From: Methylophaga sp.
Lineage (GTDB): Bacteria > Pseudomonadota > Gammaproteobacteria > Nitrosococcales > Methylophagaceae
Direction: 5' to 3'
Assembly: GCA_002696735.1 (NCBI GenBank)
Contig: NZSL01000010.1
Location: 175,652-239,651 of the forward strand
Length of the DNA stretch: 64,000 nt
Shown here: positions 50,666 to 60,289 of the stretch, one piece after another
How the letters are laid out: every line of letters begins with the position of its first letter
Position numbering within the stretch: position 1 is the stretch's first letter
Notes under the pieces: generated by a model
The model's database searches: none
Told to the model about the DNA's origin: nothing
The model's input: only the letters and a program-made list of their open reading frames with translations
Program-made: the position numbers and the translations under genes

Positions 50666-52703
50666 ACGCGGCAATACCGGTATGTCTTAATAACGCATCA
50701 ATCTGCGGTTCACGGCCACGGAATTCGATGAACAGTTCCATTGGCTCACGGGAACCACCCTGCTCCAGAATCGCTTCCAGAAATTCCAGACCAGTCTGCC
50801 GATCAAAGATCCCTTTCTCTTCAAACTTGGAGAACGCATCGGCTGACAGCACTTCTGCCCATTTATAGCTGTAATAACCGGCGGCATAACCGCCAGCAAA
50901 GATATGAGCGAAGCTGTGCGCAAAACGGTTGAATTTGGGCGGTTTCACCACGGTGACTTCATTACGCACCTGTTCCAGAATCTTATCGACTTGATTCGGT
51001 TCATTCGGGTTAAATTCCAGATGTAACCGGAAATCAAATAACGAGAATTCCAGCTGACGTAACATCATCATTGCCGATTGGAAGTTACGTGCGGCAAGCA
51101 TTTTGTCGAACAAATCATCAGGCAATTTTTCACCCGTTTGGTAATGGCCGGAAATCAAATCCAAAGCTTCACGCTCCCAGCACCAGTTTTCCATAAACTG
51201 ACTTGGCAGCTCGACTGCATCCCAGGCCACACCATTAATACCAGACACACCGGCATATTCAATTTTGGTCAACATATGATGCAGACCATGACCAAATTCA
51301 TGGAATAAAGTGGTCACTTCATCATGGGTGAACAGAGCCGGTTTATCGCCGACGGGTTCAGAAAAGTTGCAGGTCAGAAACGCCACTGGAATTTCGATTC
51401 CTTCGGCAGTACGACGGCGTGCTTTACATTCATCCATCCATGCGCCACCACGTTTATGCTGACGGGCATATAAATCCAGATAGAACTGAGCACGTACGCT
51501 GCCATCCTCGGCGACAATTTCGAAAAAGCGCACGTCTTTGTGCCAGACGTCAACATCCTTGCGTTCCCGAATATCCAGTCCGTATAAACGATTGACCACG
51601 GCAAACAGCCCATTCACTACTTTGTCTTCCGGAAAGTACGGCTTTAATTCTTCCTGTGAAATTGAATAACGCTGCTGACGTAGTTTTTCAGCAAAATAGG
51701 TGACATCCCAGGCTTCGAGTTGATCCTGGTCGGCAGTGGATTTGGCAAAGGCGCGTAATTCTGCATATTCCTGCTCGGCAATCGGTTTTGAGCGCTTGGC
51801 CAGATCCTGCAGAAAGTCCAGAACCTGTTGCGGTGATTGCGCCATTTTGGTGGCCAAAGAACGTTCGGCATGATTGGCAAACCCCAGCAGATTTGCCAGT
51901 TGATGACGCAGATTCAGAATATCCAGCATCACTTCAGTGTTATCCCATTTGCCCGCATTCGGACCTTGGTCTGAGGCTTTAGTGGCAAACGCGGTATACA
52001 TTTCTTCACGCAATTCACGATTATCAGCGTAGGACATCACCGGCATATACGATGGGAAATCCAGGGTAAACAACCAACCTTCCTCGCCTTCTCGCTTGGC
52101 CATTTGCTCGGCCATTTCAATAGTGGATGGTGGTAAACCCGATAATAATGACTCGTCGGTAATCAACTTACGCCAGGCGTGAGTGGCATCCAGCAAATTT
52201 TCTTCAAACTTGGCGGTGCGTTCAGTCATTTGCTGTGACAGCTTTTTGAATTCATCACGTTGTTGCTGATCCAGCTCAACGCCCGACAGACGAAAATCAC
52301 GGACCGCATTATCAATGACTTTTTTCTGTGCCGTATCCAATTTCTGATACTCAGCGCCTTCGGCAATGGCTTTATAGGCCTGATACAGCATTTCATTCTG
52401 GCCCAACTCAGTCGAAAACTCGCTGAGTTTAGGCAAACAAGCGTTATAGGCCTGACGCAGCTCTTCCGAGTTGACCACCGAATTCATATGACTTACTGGC
52501 GACCAGACACTGTCAATCAGGGCATCCATATCTTCCATTGGCTGTACCAATGTGTCCCATGTTGGCTCTGAAAGTGTGCTCAAAATAGTGTCAATTTTAT
52601 TGCGTGCTGTGCTCAACGCATGATCAATTGCGGGCTCAACATGTTCGGCTTTTATTGCGGAAAATGGCGGTAAACGGTGATTTTCCAATAATGGGTTGCT
52701 CAT
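50664..52703 (-). CDS. prlC: Oligopeptidase A (M3 family)
   Basis: A protein of about 679 residues starting MSNPLLENHRLPPFSAIKAE; this ATG (52703) gives the family's usual N-terminus, and the 28 residues upstream of it do not. M3 zinc peptidase: the HEFGHGLHHML motif contains HExxH, and the following Glu lies in the region of DAVELPSQFMENWCW. Oligopeptidase A degrades short peptides, including signal peptide fragments, in the cytosol. The substrate region ENW and HSFAHIFAGGYAAGYYSYKW are typical. The gene stands alone. Confidence 0.93.
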   Translation of the reverse strand: MSNPLLENHRLPPFSAIKAEHVEPAIDHALSTARNKIDTILSTLSEPTWDTLVQPMEDMDALIDSVWSPVSHMNSVVNSEELRQAYNACLPKLSEFSTELGQNEMLYQAYKAIAEGAEYQKLDTAQKKVIDNAVRDFRLSGVELDQQQRDEFKKLSQQMTERTAKFEENLLDATHAWRKLITDESLLSGLPPSTIEMAEQMAKREGEEGWLFTLDFPSYMPVMSYADNRELREEMYTAFATKASDQGPNAGKWDNTEVMLDILNLRHQLANLLGFANHAERSLATKMAQSPQQVLDFLQDLAKRSKPIAEQEYAELRAFAKSTADQDQLEAWDVTYFAEKLRQQRYSISQEELKPYFPEDKVVNGLFAVVNRLYGLDIRERKDVDVWHKDVRFFEIVAEDGSVRAQFYLDLYARQHKRGGAWMDECKARRRTAEGIEIPVAFLTCNFSEPVGDKPALFTHDEVTTLFHEFGHGLHHMLTKIEYAGVSGINGVAWDAVELPSQFMENWCWEREALDLISGHYQTGEKLPDDLFDKMLAARNFQSAMMMLRQLEFSLFDFRLHLEFNPNEPNQVDKILEQVRNEVTVVKPPKFNRFAHSFAHIFAGGYAAGYYSYKWAEVLSADAFSKFEEKGIFDRQTGLEFLEAILEQGGSREPMELFIEFRGREPQIDALLRHTGIAA

Positions 52704-52842
52704 AATAGTGTCCTGATTAGGTTCGGTATCGCCAGCAGTGTAGCGCGTGAAGTTATTGTCATGGTAACGCAACAAAACGGTCATCACACTGCAATATCTA
52801 ATAGATAAGGTTTGCTCAGAATTTTAAGTGAATGAGTGCCTT

Positions 52843-53637
52843 ATGCAAACACAACTAAGTCACAAGCAAAAGCTGAAAGTTCGCACCGTGTTCATTTCGG
52901 ATATCCATCTTGGCTTCCGAGGCTGCAGTGCCGAGCTCCTCCTTAACTTTTTACATAATGTGGAATGCGAATATCTTTATCTGGTCGGCGATATTATCGA
53001 CGTCTGGGAAATGAAAAAACGCATGTACTGGCCTCAAGAACATAATAACGTAGTCCGAACCCTGCTCGGTAAAGCCAAGCACAATACCAAGGTCATCTTT
53101 GTTCCCGGTAATCACGATGAGATTCTGCGGGATTATGATGGTGCGGTGTTCGGTAATGTGCAGATCCATAACGAAATCATTCATACCACAGCCGATAAAC
53201 GTAAGTTGTTAATCATTCACGGCGATCAATTCGATAGCGTAGTGAAAATTTCGCCGATGCTGGCCAAAATCGGCAGCCGTTTGTATGAATTTTTACTTAG
53301 AGCTAATCGCTGGGTGAATTATTTCCGCCGTAAGATGGGCTTCTCTTACTGGTCACTGGCAGCGTTTTTGAAACACAAAGTGAAAAATGCGGTCCAGTAC
53401 ATCAGTAATTTTGAAGAAGCTGTGGCGCATGAAGCTTCTAAACAAGGGGTGGATGGTGTGGTCTGCGGCCATATTCACCGTGCGGAAATAACGCGCATAC
53501 ATGATATCGATTACTATAATTGTGGCGACTGGGTAGAGAGCTGCACAGCATTGGTTGAACATCCAGATGGTCAGATGGAAATCATCCCTTGGGCTGAAGT
53601 ATTTAATCAGCACGTTTTGATTGCCAAAGCCGCTTGA
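52843..53637 (+). CDS. LpxH-like UDP-2,3-diacylglucosamine hydrolase family metallophosphatase
   Basis: A protein of about 264 residues with the calcineurin-like metal motifs FISDIHLG, YLVGDIIDVWEM, VPGNHDEILRD, IHGDQFD and CGHIHRAE. This set belongs to a family close to LpxH, the lipid A precursor pyrophosphatase, but it is longer and may act on another lipid-linked or cytosolic phosphoester. ATG 52843 is chosen; a GTG at 52828 adds five residues. The stop overlaps the start of the next gene (TGATG), so it is translated together with a glycosyltransferase. Such phosphatase-glycosyltransferase pairs occur in several proteobacteria. Confidence 0.83.
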   Translation: MQTQLSHKQKLKVRTVFISDIHLGFRGCSAELLLNFLHNVECEYLYLVGDIIDVWEMKKRMYWPQEHNNVVRTLLGKAKHNTKVIFVPGNHDEILRDYDGAVFGNVQIHNEIIHTTADKRKLLIIHGDQFDSVVKISPMLAKIGSRLYEFLLRANRWVNYFRRKMGFSYWSLAAFLKHKVKNAVQYISNFEEAVAHEASKQGVDGVVCGHIHRAEITRIHDIDYYNCGDWVESCTALVEHPDGQMEIIPWAEVFNQHVLIAKAA

Positions 53638-54683
53638 TGAAACTGGCGATTATTACCGATGCCTGGGAGCCTCAGGTCAACGGGGTTGTGCGCACTCTGG
53701 GGAAAACCCGTGACCATCTGCAGGAAATGGGCTATGACGTTACCATGCTCACGCCGCTGAATTTTAAAACGATTCCCTGTCCCAGCTATCCCTCAATTCG
53801 TCTGGCATTAATGCCATACCGAAAACTGGCAAATATGCTCGACAATCTGCAAGCCGATGCAGTGCATATTGCCACTGAGGGTCCATTAGGCATGGCCGCC
53901 AGACGTTGGTGTCTGCGTCATAATATCCATTTCACCACGTCATTTCATACTCAGTTTCCAGAATATCTGCGTTTGCGTTTACCGATTCCGCTTAGTTGGA
54001 GCTATGCATGGTTAAGGCGTTTTCATCGCCCGGCGGTGAGAACACTGGTACCTACCATTTCACAACAGCGACGCTTGCAAGAATATGGATTTCAAGATGT
54101 TTATGTATGGGGACGAGGTGTCGATACCGATATATTCACGAAAGATAATGCCAAAAATTATGACTTACCCCGCCCGGTTTTTATCAATATGGGCCGGGTT
54201 GCAGTCGAAAAAAACATTGAAGCATTTTTGGATTTGGATTTACCAGGCAGTAAAGTAGTGATTGGCGATGGTCCTGATCTGGAGATGTTGAAAAAACGCT
54301 ATCCTGATGTGATCTTTACCGGTGCCAAATTTGCTGAAGAACTCGCTGCCTATCTGGCCGGAGGAGATGTTTTTGTTTTTCCGAGTCAAACCGATACCTT
54401 CGGCTTGGTAATTCTGGAAGCGATGGCTTGCGGTCTGCCTGTAGCCGCTTATCCGGTCACCGGGCCTAAAGATATTATTATTCAGGGCAAAACCGGCGAG
54501 CTGGATTGGGATTTGCATAAGGCGGCGTTAAATGCGCTGAATCTGCAAAAAACCGATTGTATTGCTTATGCACATGAAAATAGCTGGCACAAATGCAGCG
54601 AAGTATTTTCCGGTTATATGTATAACAACCATCCAGAATCACAGGTTAAAACTGCGCAAATGCTGGGCCAGAAAAGCGGATGA
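53637..54683 (+). CDS. GT4-family glycosyltransferase
   Basis: A protein of about 348 residues of GT-B fold. The N-terminal domain starts KLAIITDAWEPQVNGVVRTL; FTTSFHTQFPEYLRLRLPIP is typical of glycosyltransferases that use lipid or sugar nucleotide substrates. The C-terminal domain has VFINMGRVAVEKNIEAFLDL and the ExxxxxE motif in DTFGLVILEAMACGLPVAAY. Close families add hexose or sulfoquinovose to diacylglycerol. The coupling to the LpxH-like phosphatase gene suggests glycolipid synthesis. The acceptor is unknown. The ATG at 53637 shares a base with the preceding stop. Confidence 0.85.
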   Translation: MKLAIITDAWEPQVNGVVRTLGKTRDHLQEMGYDVTMLTPLNFKTIPCPSYPSIRLALMPYRKLANMLDNLQADAVHIATEGPLGMAARRWCLRHNIHFTTSFHTQFPEYLRLRLPIPLSWSYAWLRRFHRPAVRTLVPTISQQRRLQEYGFQDVYVWGRGVDTDIFTKDNAKNYDLPRPVFINMGRVAVEKNIEAFLDLDLPGSKVVIGDGPDLEMLKKRYPDVIFTGAKFAEELAAYLAGGDVFVFPSQTDTFGLVILEAMACGLPVAAYPVTGPKDIIIQGKTGELDWDLHKAALNALNLQKTDCIAYAHENSWHKCSEVFSGYMYNNHPESQVKTAQMLGQKSG

Positions 54684-54811
54684 AACATTCTTTTGATGTT
54701 GCAAAGTGACAACACCATCATACTTTCTTGGTATTGGTACAACAGATCACTTGATTAGCCTGGAACTGCCGTGAGATTATTCTCGTTAAATTTGTTTCAG
54801 GGAATGCCACA

Positions 54812-55540
54812 ATGTTCGATCTAAAAGTTTTTTCCAGGCTCAGCCTGCTCGGTTTATTGGTTCTGTTCACAGGTTGTGCCACCGTACAATCACCTGATGA
54901 ACGTGATCCATATGAAAGCTATAACCGTGCAATGTATCAATTTAACGATACTGTAGATCGGGCAGTGTTAAAGCCTGTTGCCAAGGGTTACGATGTTGTT
55001 GTTCCTGATGCGATCAGCTGGGGCGTCAGCAATTTCTTCAGTAATCTGAATGATATTACAGTCGCCATCAACAGCCTGTTGCAAGGTAAATTCAGCCAGG
55101 CAGCTGATGATACAGGTCGTTTTCTGTTAAACAGCACCGTTGGTGTGGCAGGTATCTTTGATGTTGCCGGTCATGCTGGCAACAAGAAACGTAACGAAGA
55201 TTTCGGCCAGACACTGGGAGCCTGGGGTGCTGAACCCGGCGCATACATCGTATTACCGTTTTTTGGTCCCCGCACTGTGCGTGACTCATTTGGTTTAGTG
55301 GGCGATATGTTTACTGACCCGGTGATGTATGTTGAGGGTCCGGGCGCACGTAATGCCTTTGCAGGTACACGTTTAGTGGATACCCGTGCCAATTTGCTTA
55401 AGTCAGAACGGGTTTTGGATGAAGCTACTGATGACGAATATGCATACGTAAGAAATGCCTATCTGCAGCGTCGTCAATATTTGGTTTACGATGGTAACCC
55501 GCCAGATGATGATGATTTTGATTTGTTCGATGACCAGTAA
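54812..55540 (+). CDS. mlaA: MlaA (VacJ) outer-membrane lipoprotein
   Basis: A 242-residue lipoprotein with a lipobox (LLVLFTGCAT, Cys at about 22) and the MlaA domain (RDPYESYNRAMYQFNDTVDR, FFSNLNDITVAINSLLQGKF, GQTLGAWGAEPGAYIVLPFF). MlaA removes misplaced phospholipids from the outer leaflet of the outer membrane and hands them to MlaC. The C-terminal tail is strongly acidic (DDDDFDLFDDQ). The Mla inner-membrane genes are not in the window. A terminator follows. Confidence 0.94.
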   Translation: MFDLKVFSRLSLLGLLVLFTGCATVQSPDERDPYESYNRAMYQFNDTVDRAVLKPVAKGYDVVVPDAISWGVSNFFSNLNDITVAINSLLQGKFSQAADDTGRFLLNSTVGVAGIFDVAGHAGNKKRNEDFGQTLGAWGAEPGAYIVLPFFGPRTVRDSFGLVGDMFTDPVMYVEGPGARNAFAGTRLVDTRANLLKSERVLDEATDDEYAYVRNAYLQRRQYLVYDGNPPDDDDFDLFDDQ

Positions 55541-55574
55541 TACATCGCGACATAACAATTCTCCACCGTTATAA

Positions 55575-55613
55575 TAAAAAGAGCCGGATTTAGTCCGGCT
55601 CTTTTTATTTTTA
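55575..55613 (+). terminator. Terminator of mlaA
   Basis: AAAAAGAGCCGGA and TCCGGCTCTTTTT form a strong stem around TTTAG, with a following T-run (TATTTTT). It lies about 35 bases after the stop and ends the monocistronic mlaA message. Confidence 0.9.
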
Positions 55614-55635
55614 AGGTTCCATCATCGGTTATTAA

Positions 55636-56622
55636 ATGACTTCTTTTCTATTTATAAGCGCCATTATCAGTGGGTTGGTCCTATTGATCTGGGGAGCGGA
55701 TAAATTTATTGATGGTGCGGCAGGCATTGCATCGAACTTGGGGGTTGCTCCCTTAATTGTCGGCTTAACTATCGTTGGTTTTGGTACCTCTGCTCCAGAA
55801 ATGATAGTTTCAGCATTCGCCGCATTTGATGGTGCTCCTGCCCTGGGTATTGGCAATGCCATTGGCTCCAATATCACCAATATTGGACTGGTTTTGGGCG
55901 TCACGATTCTGGTCACTCCTCTGGCGATTCACTCCATTACCCTGAGAAGAGAATTTCCGGTATTAGTCTTTATCATGTTCCTCTCCCTGTTGTTATTGCT
56001 CTGGGATATGCAACTGGATCGGATTGATGGCCTGGTTCTGTTTACAGGCTTTATATTGACGCTAGGAGGCATGGCATGGCTGGCTGTTAAAAGTGCTCAG
56101 GACGATCCGCTGAAAATTGAATTTACTCAGGAATATCAGCAGCCAAAACGCTCACTGAAAAAATCCATCGTACTGTTTTTGACAGGATTAATTGCCTTAC
56201 TGGGGGGAGCCAAACTCTTAGTCTGGGGAGCAACTGGTGTCGCGCAATTGTTGGGCATAAGTGATTTAGTGATTGGCTTAACCGTCGTTGCCATTGGCAC
56301 CAGTCTGCCAGAGTTAGCCGCCTGTATTTCATCTGCTCTGAAAAATGAACATGACATTGCCGTTGGCAATATTCTTGGTTCAAATATCTTTAATCTGCTT
56401 GCTGTTCTTGCCATGCCGGGTCTGATTCACCCAACGAAAGTAGATTCGCTACTGCTAACCCGCGATTTTAGCTTTATGATTGGCCTGACAATCGTGCTTT
56501 ATCTGTTTGCAAGATTTTGTTTAAAAGGCCGATTGGGACGCCCGGTTGGTTTATTATTACTACTGGTTTATGCAGGCTATATAAGTTTGCTGGCGTATCA
56601 AGGTGTGCATAACGGTATATGA
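55636..56622 (+). CDS. yrbG: YrbG-like calcium/sodium antiporter
   Basis: A 328-residue membrane antiporter with about ten helices and the two inverted repeat motifs of the CaCA family: VGFGTSAPEMIVSAFAAFDG with GNAIGSNITNIGLVLG, and AIGTSLPELAACISSALKNE with GNILGSNIFNLLA. It exchanges Na+ and Ca2+ across the inner membrane. It opens the conserved yrbG-kdsD-kdsC-lptC-lptA-lptB cluster and overlaps kdsD by four bases. Confidence 0.92.
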   Translation: MTSFLFISAIISGLVLLIWGADKFIDGAAGIASNLGVAPLIVGLTIVGFGTSAPEMIVSAFAAFDGAPALGIGNAIGSNITNIGLVLGVTILVTPLAIHSITLRREFPVLVFIMFLSLLLLLWDMQLDRIDGLVLFTGFILTLGGMAWLAVKSAQDDPLKIEFTQEYQQPKRSLKKSIVLFLTGLIALLGGAKLLVWGATGVAQLLGISDLVIGLTVVAIGTSLPELAACISSALKNEHDIAVGNILGSNIFNLLAVLAMPGLIHPTKVDSLLLTRDFSFMIGLTIVLYLFARFCLKGRLGRPVGLLLLLVYAGYISLLAYQGVHNGI

Positions 56623-57596
56623 AAATAGATTCGGATAAATTAAAACAATTGGCGCTGGCAGTCATCGATACCGAGCTGGAGTCTGTAATGTTGCTCCGCG
56701 ATAGAGTGGATGATGATTTTGTTCGAGCGTGTGAGTATCTGCTGCAATGTCAGGGTCGTATTGTGGTGATTGGCATGGGTAAATCAGGCCATATCGGCAG
56801 TAAAATCGCTGCTACGTTGGCCAGCACCGGCAGTCCGGCATTTTTTGTTCATCCGGGAGAAGCCAGTCATGGTGATTTAGGTATGATCACCGACAAAGAT
56901 GTGGTTCTGGCATTATCCAACTCCGGTGAAACTGCCGAGATTCTGACCATATTGCCATTGATTAAACGACTGGGCGTACCATTAATCACTATGAGTGGTC
57001 GTATGGACTCAACACTTTCGTTATGTGCTGATGCAACTATCAACGTCAGTGTTAAAAAAGAAGCCTGCCCATTGGGACTGGCCCCAACATCCAGTACTAC
57101 CGTCGCATTAGTGATGGGGGATGCACTGGCCATTGCGTTATTGGAAGCTCGTGGCTTTACCGCTGAAGATTTTGCCCTTTCTCACCCGGGTGGCAATCTT
57201 GGTAGACGATTGTTATTACGTGTCAGCGACATCATGCATATCGGCGCAGCCATCCCTAAAGTAAATGAAAAGGCATTGCTGCGCGAAGCGCTGATTGAAA
57301 TGTCCGACAAAAGTTTGGGCATGACCGCCGTGGTCGATAATGATGACAAATTGGTGGGGATTTTCACCGATGGTGATTTACGTCGAGTCCTGGCACAGGA
57401 AGTAAATATTTTAACCGCCCCGCTGCAGGAACATATGACACAACATTGTAAAACGGGGCATGCAGAGATGCTTGCCGCAGAAGCATTACAGATGATGCAG
57501 CAATATAAAATCAACGGCCTGTTGATTACCGATAAAAACCATAACTTAACAGGCGCACTGAATATGCACGATTTATTACGTGCCGGTGTGGTCTAA
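56619..57596 (+). CDS. kdsD: D-arabinose 5-phosphate isomerase
   Basis: A 325-residue enzyme with an SIS isomerase domain (about 35-180: GRIVVIGMGKSGHIGSKIAA, ASTGSPAFFVHPGEASHGDL, ALSNSGETAEILTILPLI) and two CBS domains at the C-terminus (SDIMHIGAAIPKV, LQEHMTQHCKTGHAEMLA). It converts ribulose 5-phosphate to arabinose 5-phosphate, the first step of Kdo synthesis for LPS. Its start overlaps yrbG, and kdsC starts 16 bases after its stop. Confidence 0.94.
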   Translation: MKIDSDKLKQLALAVIDTELESVMLLRDRVDDDFVRACEYLLQCQGRIVVIGMGKSGHIGSKIAATLASTGSPAFFVHPGEASHGDLGMITDKDVVLALSNSGETAEILTILPLIKRLGVPLITMSGRMDSTLSLCADATINVSVKKEACPLGLAPTSSTTVALVMGDALAIALLEARGFTAEDFALSHPGGNLGRRLLLRVSDIMHIGAAIPKVNEKALLREALIEMSDKSLGMTAVVDNDDKLVGIFTDGDLRRVLAQEVNILTAPLQEHMTQHCKTGHAEMLAAEALQMMQQYKINGLLITDKNHNLTGALNMHDLLRAGVV

Positions 57597-57612
57597 TTTT
57601 CAGGACAGATCA

Positions 57613-58134
57613 ATGCAAGATATAACGGCTCGCGCCAAACAAATTAAACTGGTTATTTTTGATGTCGATGGTGTACTGACTGATGGCAGTATCATTATTG
57701 GTGATGATGGTGAGGAACATAAGGCATTTAATTCGCGTGATGGCCACGGCATGAAACTGCTGCAATACACCGGTGTCGATATTGCTATTATCACTGGACG
57801 CACCTCCAGAGTGGTTGAACATCGTATGCAAAGTCTTGGAATTAATCTGGTTTACCAGGGACAAAAAGTAAAGCTGCCAGCCTTTGAGGAACTGTTAAAA
57901 ACCCTTAAGCTGAAACCGGAACAATGTGCTTATGTCGGTGATGACTGGGTGGACTTGTCCATCATGAGCAGAGTCGGTTTAGCGATAGCCGTTCAGGATG
58001 CTGATGCTGTGGTGAAAAAACATGCGCACTGGATCACTCCGTCCATGGGTGGTAGAGGTGCTGCCCGTGATGTATGTGAATTAATAATGGAAGGACAGGG
58101 AACCCTGCAGGACCAAATTGAACGCCATTTTTAA
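57613..58134 (+). CDS. kdsC: KDO-8-phosphate phosphatase
   Basis: A 173-residue HAD phosphatase starting MQDITARAKQIKLVIFDVDG (ATG 57613); CAGGACAG lies upstream. HAD motifs are present: DVDGVLTDG, AIITGRTS, and VGDDWVDL with LAIAVQDADAV. The tetrameric C1 cap-less type fits KdsC. It releases Kdo from Kdo-8-phosphate. lptC begins within its last codons. Confidence 0.94.
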   Translation: MQDITARAKQIKLVIFDVDGVLTDGSIIIGDDGEEHKAFNSRDGHGMKLLQYTGVDIAIITGRTSRVVEHRMQSLGINLVYQGQKVKLPAFEELLKTLKLKPEQCAYVGDDWVDLSIMSRVGLAIAVQDADAVVKKHAHWITPSMGGRGAARDVCELIMEGQGTLQDQIERHF

Positions 58135-58687
58135 TATTCCAATTTATATCAAAATTGCTTTACTGCTAGTCGCGGGGATCAGTCTGTGGATGTTGCTTAG
58201 CAAACCTGAAGCACCAAAAACTGAACGCGCCGTGCACTACAGTATCGATTTTGGAATGACCGATTTCAAGATGACGGTAATGGATATCAATGGCAAACCA
58301 TCGCGGGTAATTACCGGAGAAACGCTGTATCACTATCCGGAGAATGACCGTACTGAAATTTTCAGTCCAAACACCCTGTTTATTGCGCCGGAAAACAATG
58401 ATTGGATCATTGAGTCAGATCATGCTGAAACTCAGGGTGAAGGCGAGAACATTCTTCTCACCGGCAATGTTATTATTACCAACAAAGATCAACCGGAAAT
58501 ACAGTTATTAACTGAAGTTCTGAATCTGGATACTGTCAACAACACGGCGTATACCGATCAGCCGGTGACCATGAAATCGCCTCATGGCGATACCCATTCA
58601 GTGGGTTTTCATGCCGCTTTACAAGAAGAAACTATTAATCTGCACTCTAGGGTGAGAGGACAATATAATGCGCCACCTGTTAATTAA
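58118..58687 (+). CDS. lptC: LptC LPS-transport bridge protein
   Basis: A 189-residue inner-membrane-anchored periplasmic protein. The start is TTG 58118, inside the end of kdsC, which keeps the N-terminal anchor (IKIALLLVAGISLWMLLS). The LptC/OstA-like jellyroll follows (GETLYHYPENDRTEIFSPNT, ESDHAETQGEGENILLTGNV). LptC receives LPS from LptB2FG and passes it to LptA. The gene overlaps lptA by 20 bases. Confidence 0.88.
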   Translation: MNAIFNIPIYIKIALLLVAGISLWMLLSKPEAPKTERAVHYSIDFGMTDFKMTVMDINGKPSRVITGETLYHYPENDRTEIFSPNTLFIAPENNDWIIESDHAETQGEGENILLTGNVIITNKDQPEIQLLTEVLNLDTVNNTAYTDQPVTMKSPHGDTHSVGFHAALQEETINLHSRVRGQYNAPPVN

Positions 58688-59477
58688 TCTGCTTTGGGGA
58701 ATGACCATCATCCCATCCATTGCCCTCGCCTTACCAAGTGATCGCGAGCAACCGATAAATATTGAAGCAGATCACGCGCAGCTTGATGATGAAACCGGTG
58801 TCACGCAATATAAAGGCGATGCCATACTGACACAGGGCACTTTACGTATCGAAGGTGATGTCATTACTTTTTTCTATGACGAAAACCGCGAACTGGAAAA
58901 AGCTATTGCTGAAGGTAACCTTGCCACTTATGAACAAGTACATAAGGAAGGGGATAAACCGGTTAAAGCAAAAGCCCTGCAGATGGAATACCATGCCAGC
59001 AAACAACGTATCTTTCTGGTCGGCCAGGGTTATGTTTGGCAGTCAGGCGATGAATTCCGTGGCAATCATATCGAATACGATATCGACAGAAATATTGTTA
59101 TTGCCAACTCAAGACCGGTCGAAGTCGATGGACAGCAACAGTCCAGTGGTCGCGTTCACATCACCATCCAGCCGCCTGGTCAACGCGAAAAAAATAAAAG
59201 TAAACCGGCAGAACCTGCTGTTGAAGCGCCTCAACCGTTAACTGAGGCTCCTGAACAGCAATCGGACATGAGCTACCCTACTGCGGTGACTCAGACCACT
59301 TTGAATGTCAGAACCGGTCCCGGGACTCAATATGAACGACTTGGGGCGTTTGTCGAAAACACTGAAGTGATCGTGCTGACCCGTCAGCCTGAATGGGTAC
59401 AAGTCAGAGGTATGAGTGGGGATAAAGCCATTATTGGTTGGGTCAGTGCACGCTACCTGCAAATGAATCCTGAATAA
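58668..59477 (+). CDS. lptA: LptA LPS-transport protein with C-terminal SH3-like domain
   Basis: A 269-residue exported protein, well above the usual 175-185 residues. A signal peptide (HLLINLLWGMTIIPSIALA) precedes the OstA-type core at about 25-165 (INIEADHAQLDDETGVTQYK, GDAILTQGTLRIEGDVITFF). A Pro/Glu/Lys linker at about 168-200 leads to a bacterial SH3 domain at about 205-269 (TTLNVRTGPGTQYERLGAFV, EWVQVRGMSGDKAIIGWVSA). LptA forms the periplasmic bridge for LPS. The SH3 domain may anchor it to peptidoglycan or to partners. The frame is continuous, so this is a genuine fusion. RBS GAGAGGA precedes the ATG. Confidence 0.9.
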   Translation: MRHLLINLLWGMTIIPSIALALPSDREQPINIEADHAQLDDETGVTQYKGDAILTQGTLRIEGDVITFFYDENRELEKAIAEGNLATYEQVHKEGDKPVKAKALQMEYHASKQRIFLVGQGYVWQSGDEFRGNHIEYDIDRNIVIANSRPVEVDGQQQSSGRVHITIQPPGQREKNKSKPAEPAVEAPQPLTEAPEQQSDMSYPTAVTQTTLNVRTGPGTQYERLGAFVENTEVIVLTRQPEWVQVRGMSGDKAIIGWVSARYLQMNPE

Positions 59478-59490
59478 TCACGGAATTTAA

Positions 59491-60216
59491 ATGAGTCAGC
59501 TTTCTGCAAGGTCGCTCGCCAAGCAATTTGGCGATCGGTTGGTTGTTAAAAATATTTCCCTTGAAGTAAACAGTGGTGAGATTGTGGGCTTGCTTGGTCC
59601 CAATGGGGCGGGTAAAACGACCAGTTTTTACATGATTGTCGGATTGATTCCAGTTGATCACGGCAGTATTTTTCTCAATCAACGCGAACTTACCCACGAA
59701 CCTATCCATACCCGGGCACAATTGGGGATAGGATATCTGCCACAGGAAGCCTCGGTATTCCGTAAATTGTCCGTTGAAGACAATCTTTACGCTATTATCG
59801 AAACCCGGAAAAACCTCAGTATCATTGCCAAAAAACAGTTGCTGGAAAAATTACTCGAAGAATTCCATATTGGTCACATCCGCAAATCATTAGGCATGGC
59901 ATTGTCCGGTGGTGAAAGACGTCGTGTGGAAATAGCCCGCGCCTTAGCCATGGATCCACAATTTATCCTGCTGGATGAACCCTTCGCCGGTGTTGATCCG
60001 ATTTCTGTTCTGGATATACAGGGTATTATCAAGGCACTGGCTGCGAGAGGTATCGGCATATTAATCACCGATCATAATGTACGTGAAACACTGAGCGTTT
60101 GTGAGCGTGCCTATATATTCAACGAGGGTGAGGTGATCGCAAAAGGCAGTCCAGATGAAATCCTTCAGGATAAGCATGTTTTAAGTGTTTATCTGGGACG
60201 GGACTTTCGCCTATAA
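59491..60216 (+). CDS. lptB: LptB LPS-export ATPase
   Basis: A 241-residue ABC ATPase. Walker A is [20 protein letters not shown], the LptB-type Q-loop is [20 protein letters not shown], the signature is [16 protein letters not shown], Walker B is [13 protein letters not shown], and the switch His is in [10 protein letters not shown]. It drives LPS extraction through LptFG. In many gammaproteobacteria rpoN follows lptB; here a hybrid kinase gene follows instead, after 73 bases. Confidence 0.95.
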   Translation: MSQLSARSLAKQFGDRLVVKNISLEVNSGEIVGLLGPNGAGKTTSFYMIVGLIPVDHGSIFLNQRELTHEPIHTRAQLGIGYLPQEASVFRKLSVEDNLYAIIETRKNLSIIAKKQLLEKLLEEFHIGHIRKSLGMALSGGERRRVEIARALAMDPQFILLDEPFAGVDPISVLDIQGIIKALAARGIGILITDHNVRETLSVCERAYIFNEGEVIAKGSPDEILQDKHVLSVYLGRDFRL

Positions 60217-60289
60217 ATTACTAGCAGGCAATTTCCACAATACGCTTCTGTTGGAGTAAGATGAATTGAACTCTGTTTGAGTACTTTTT

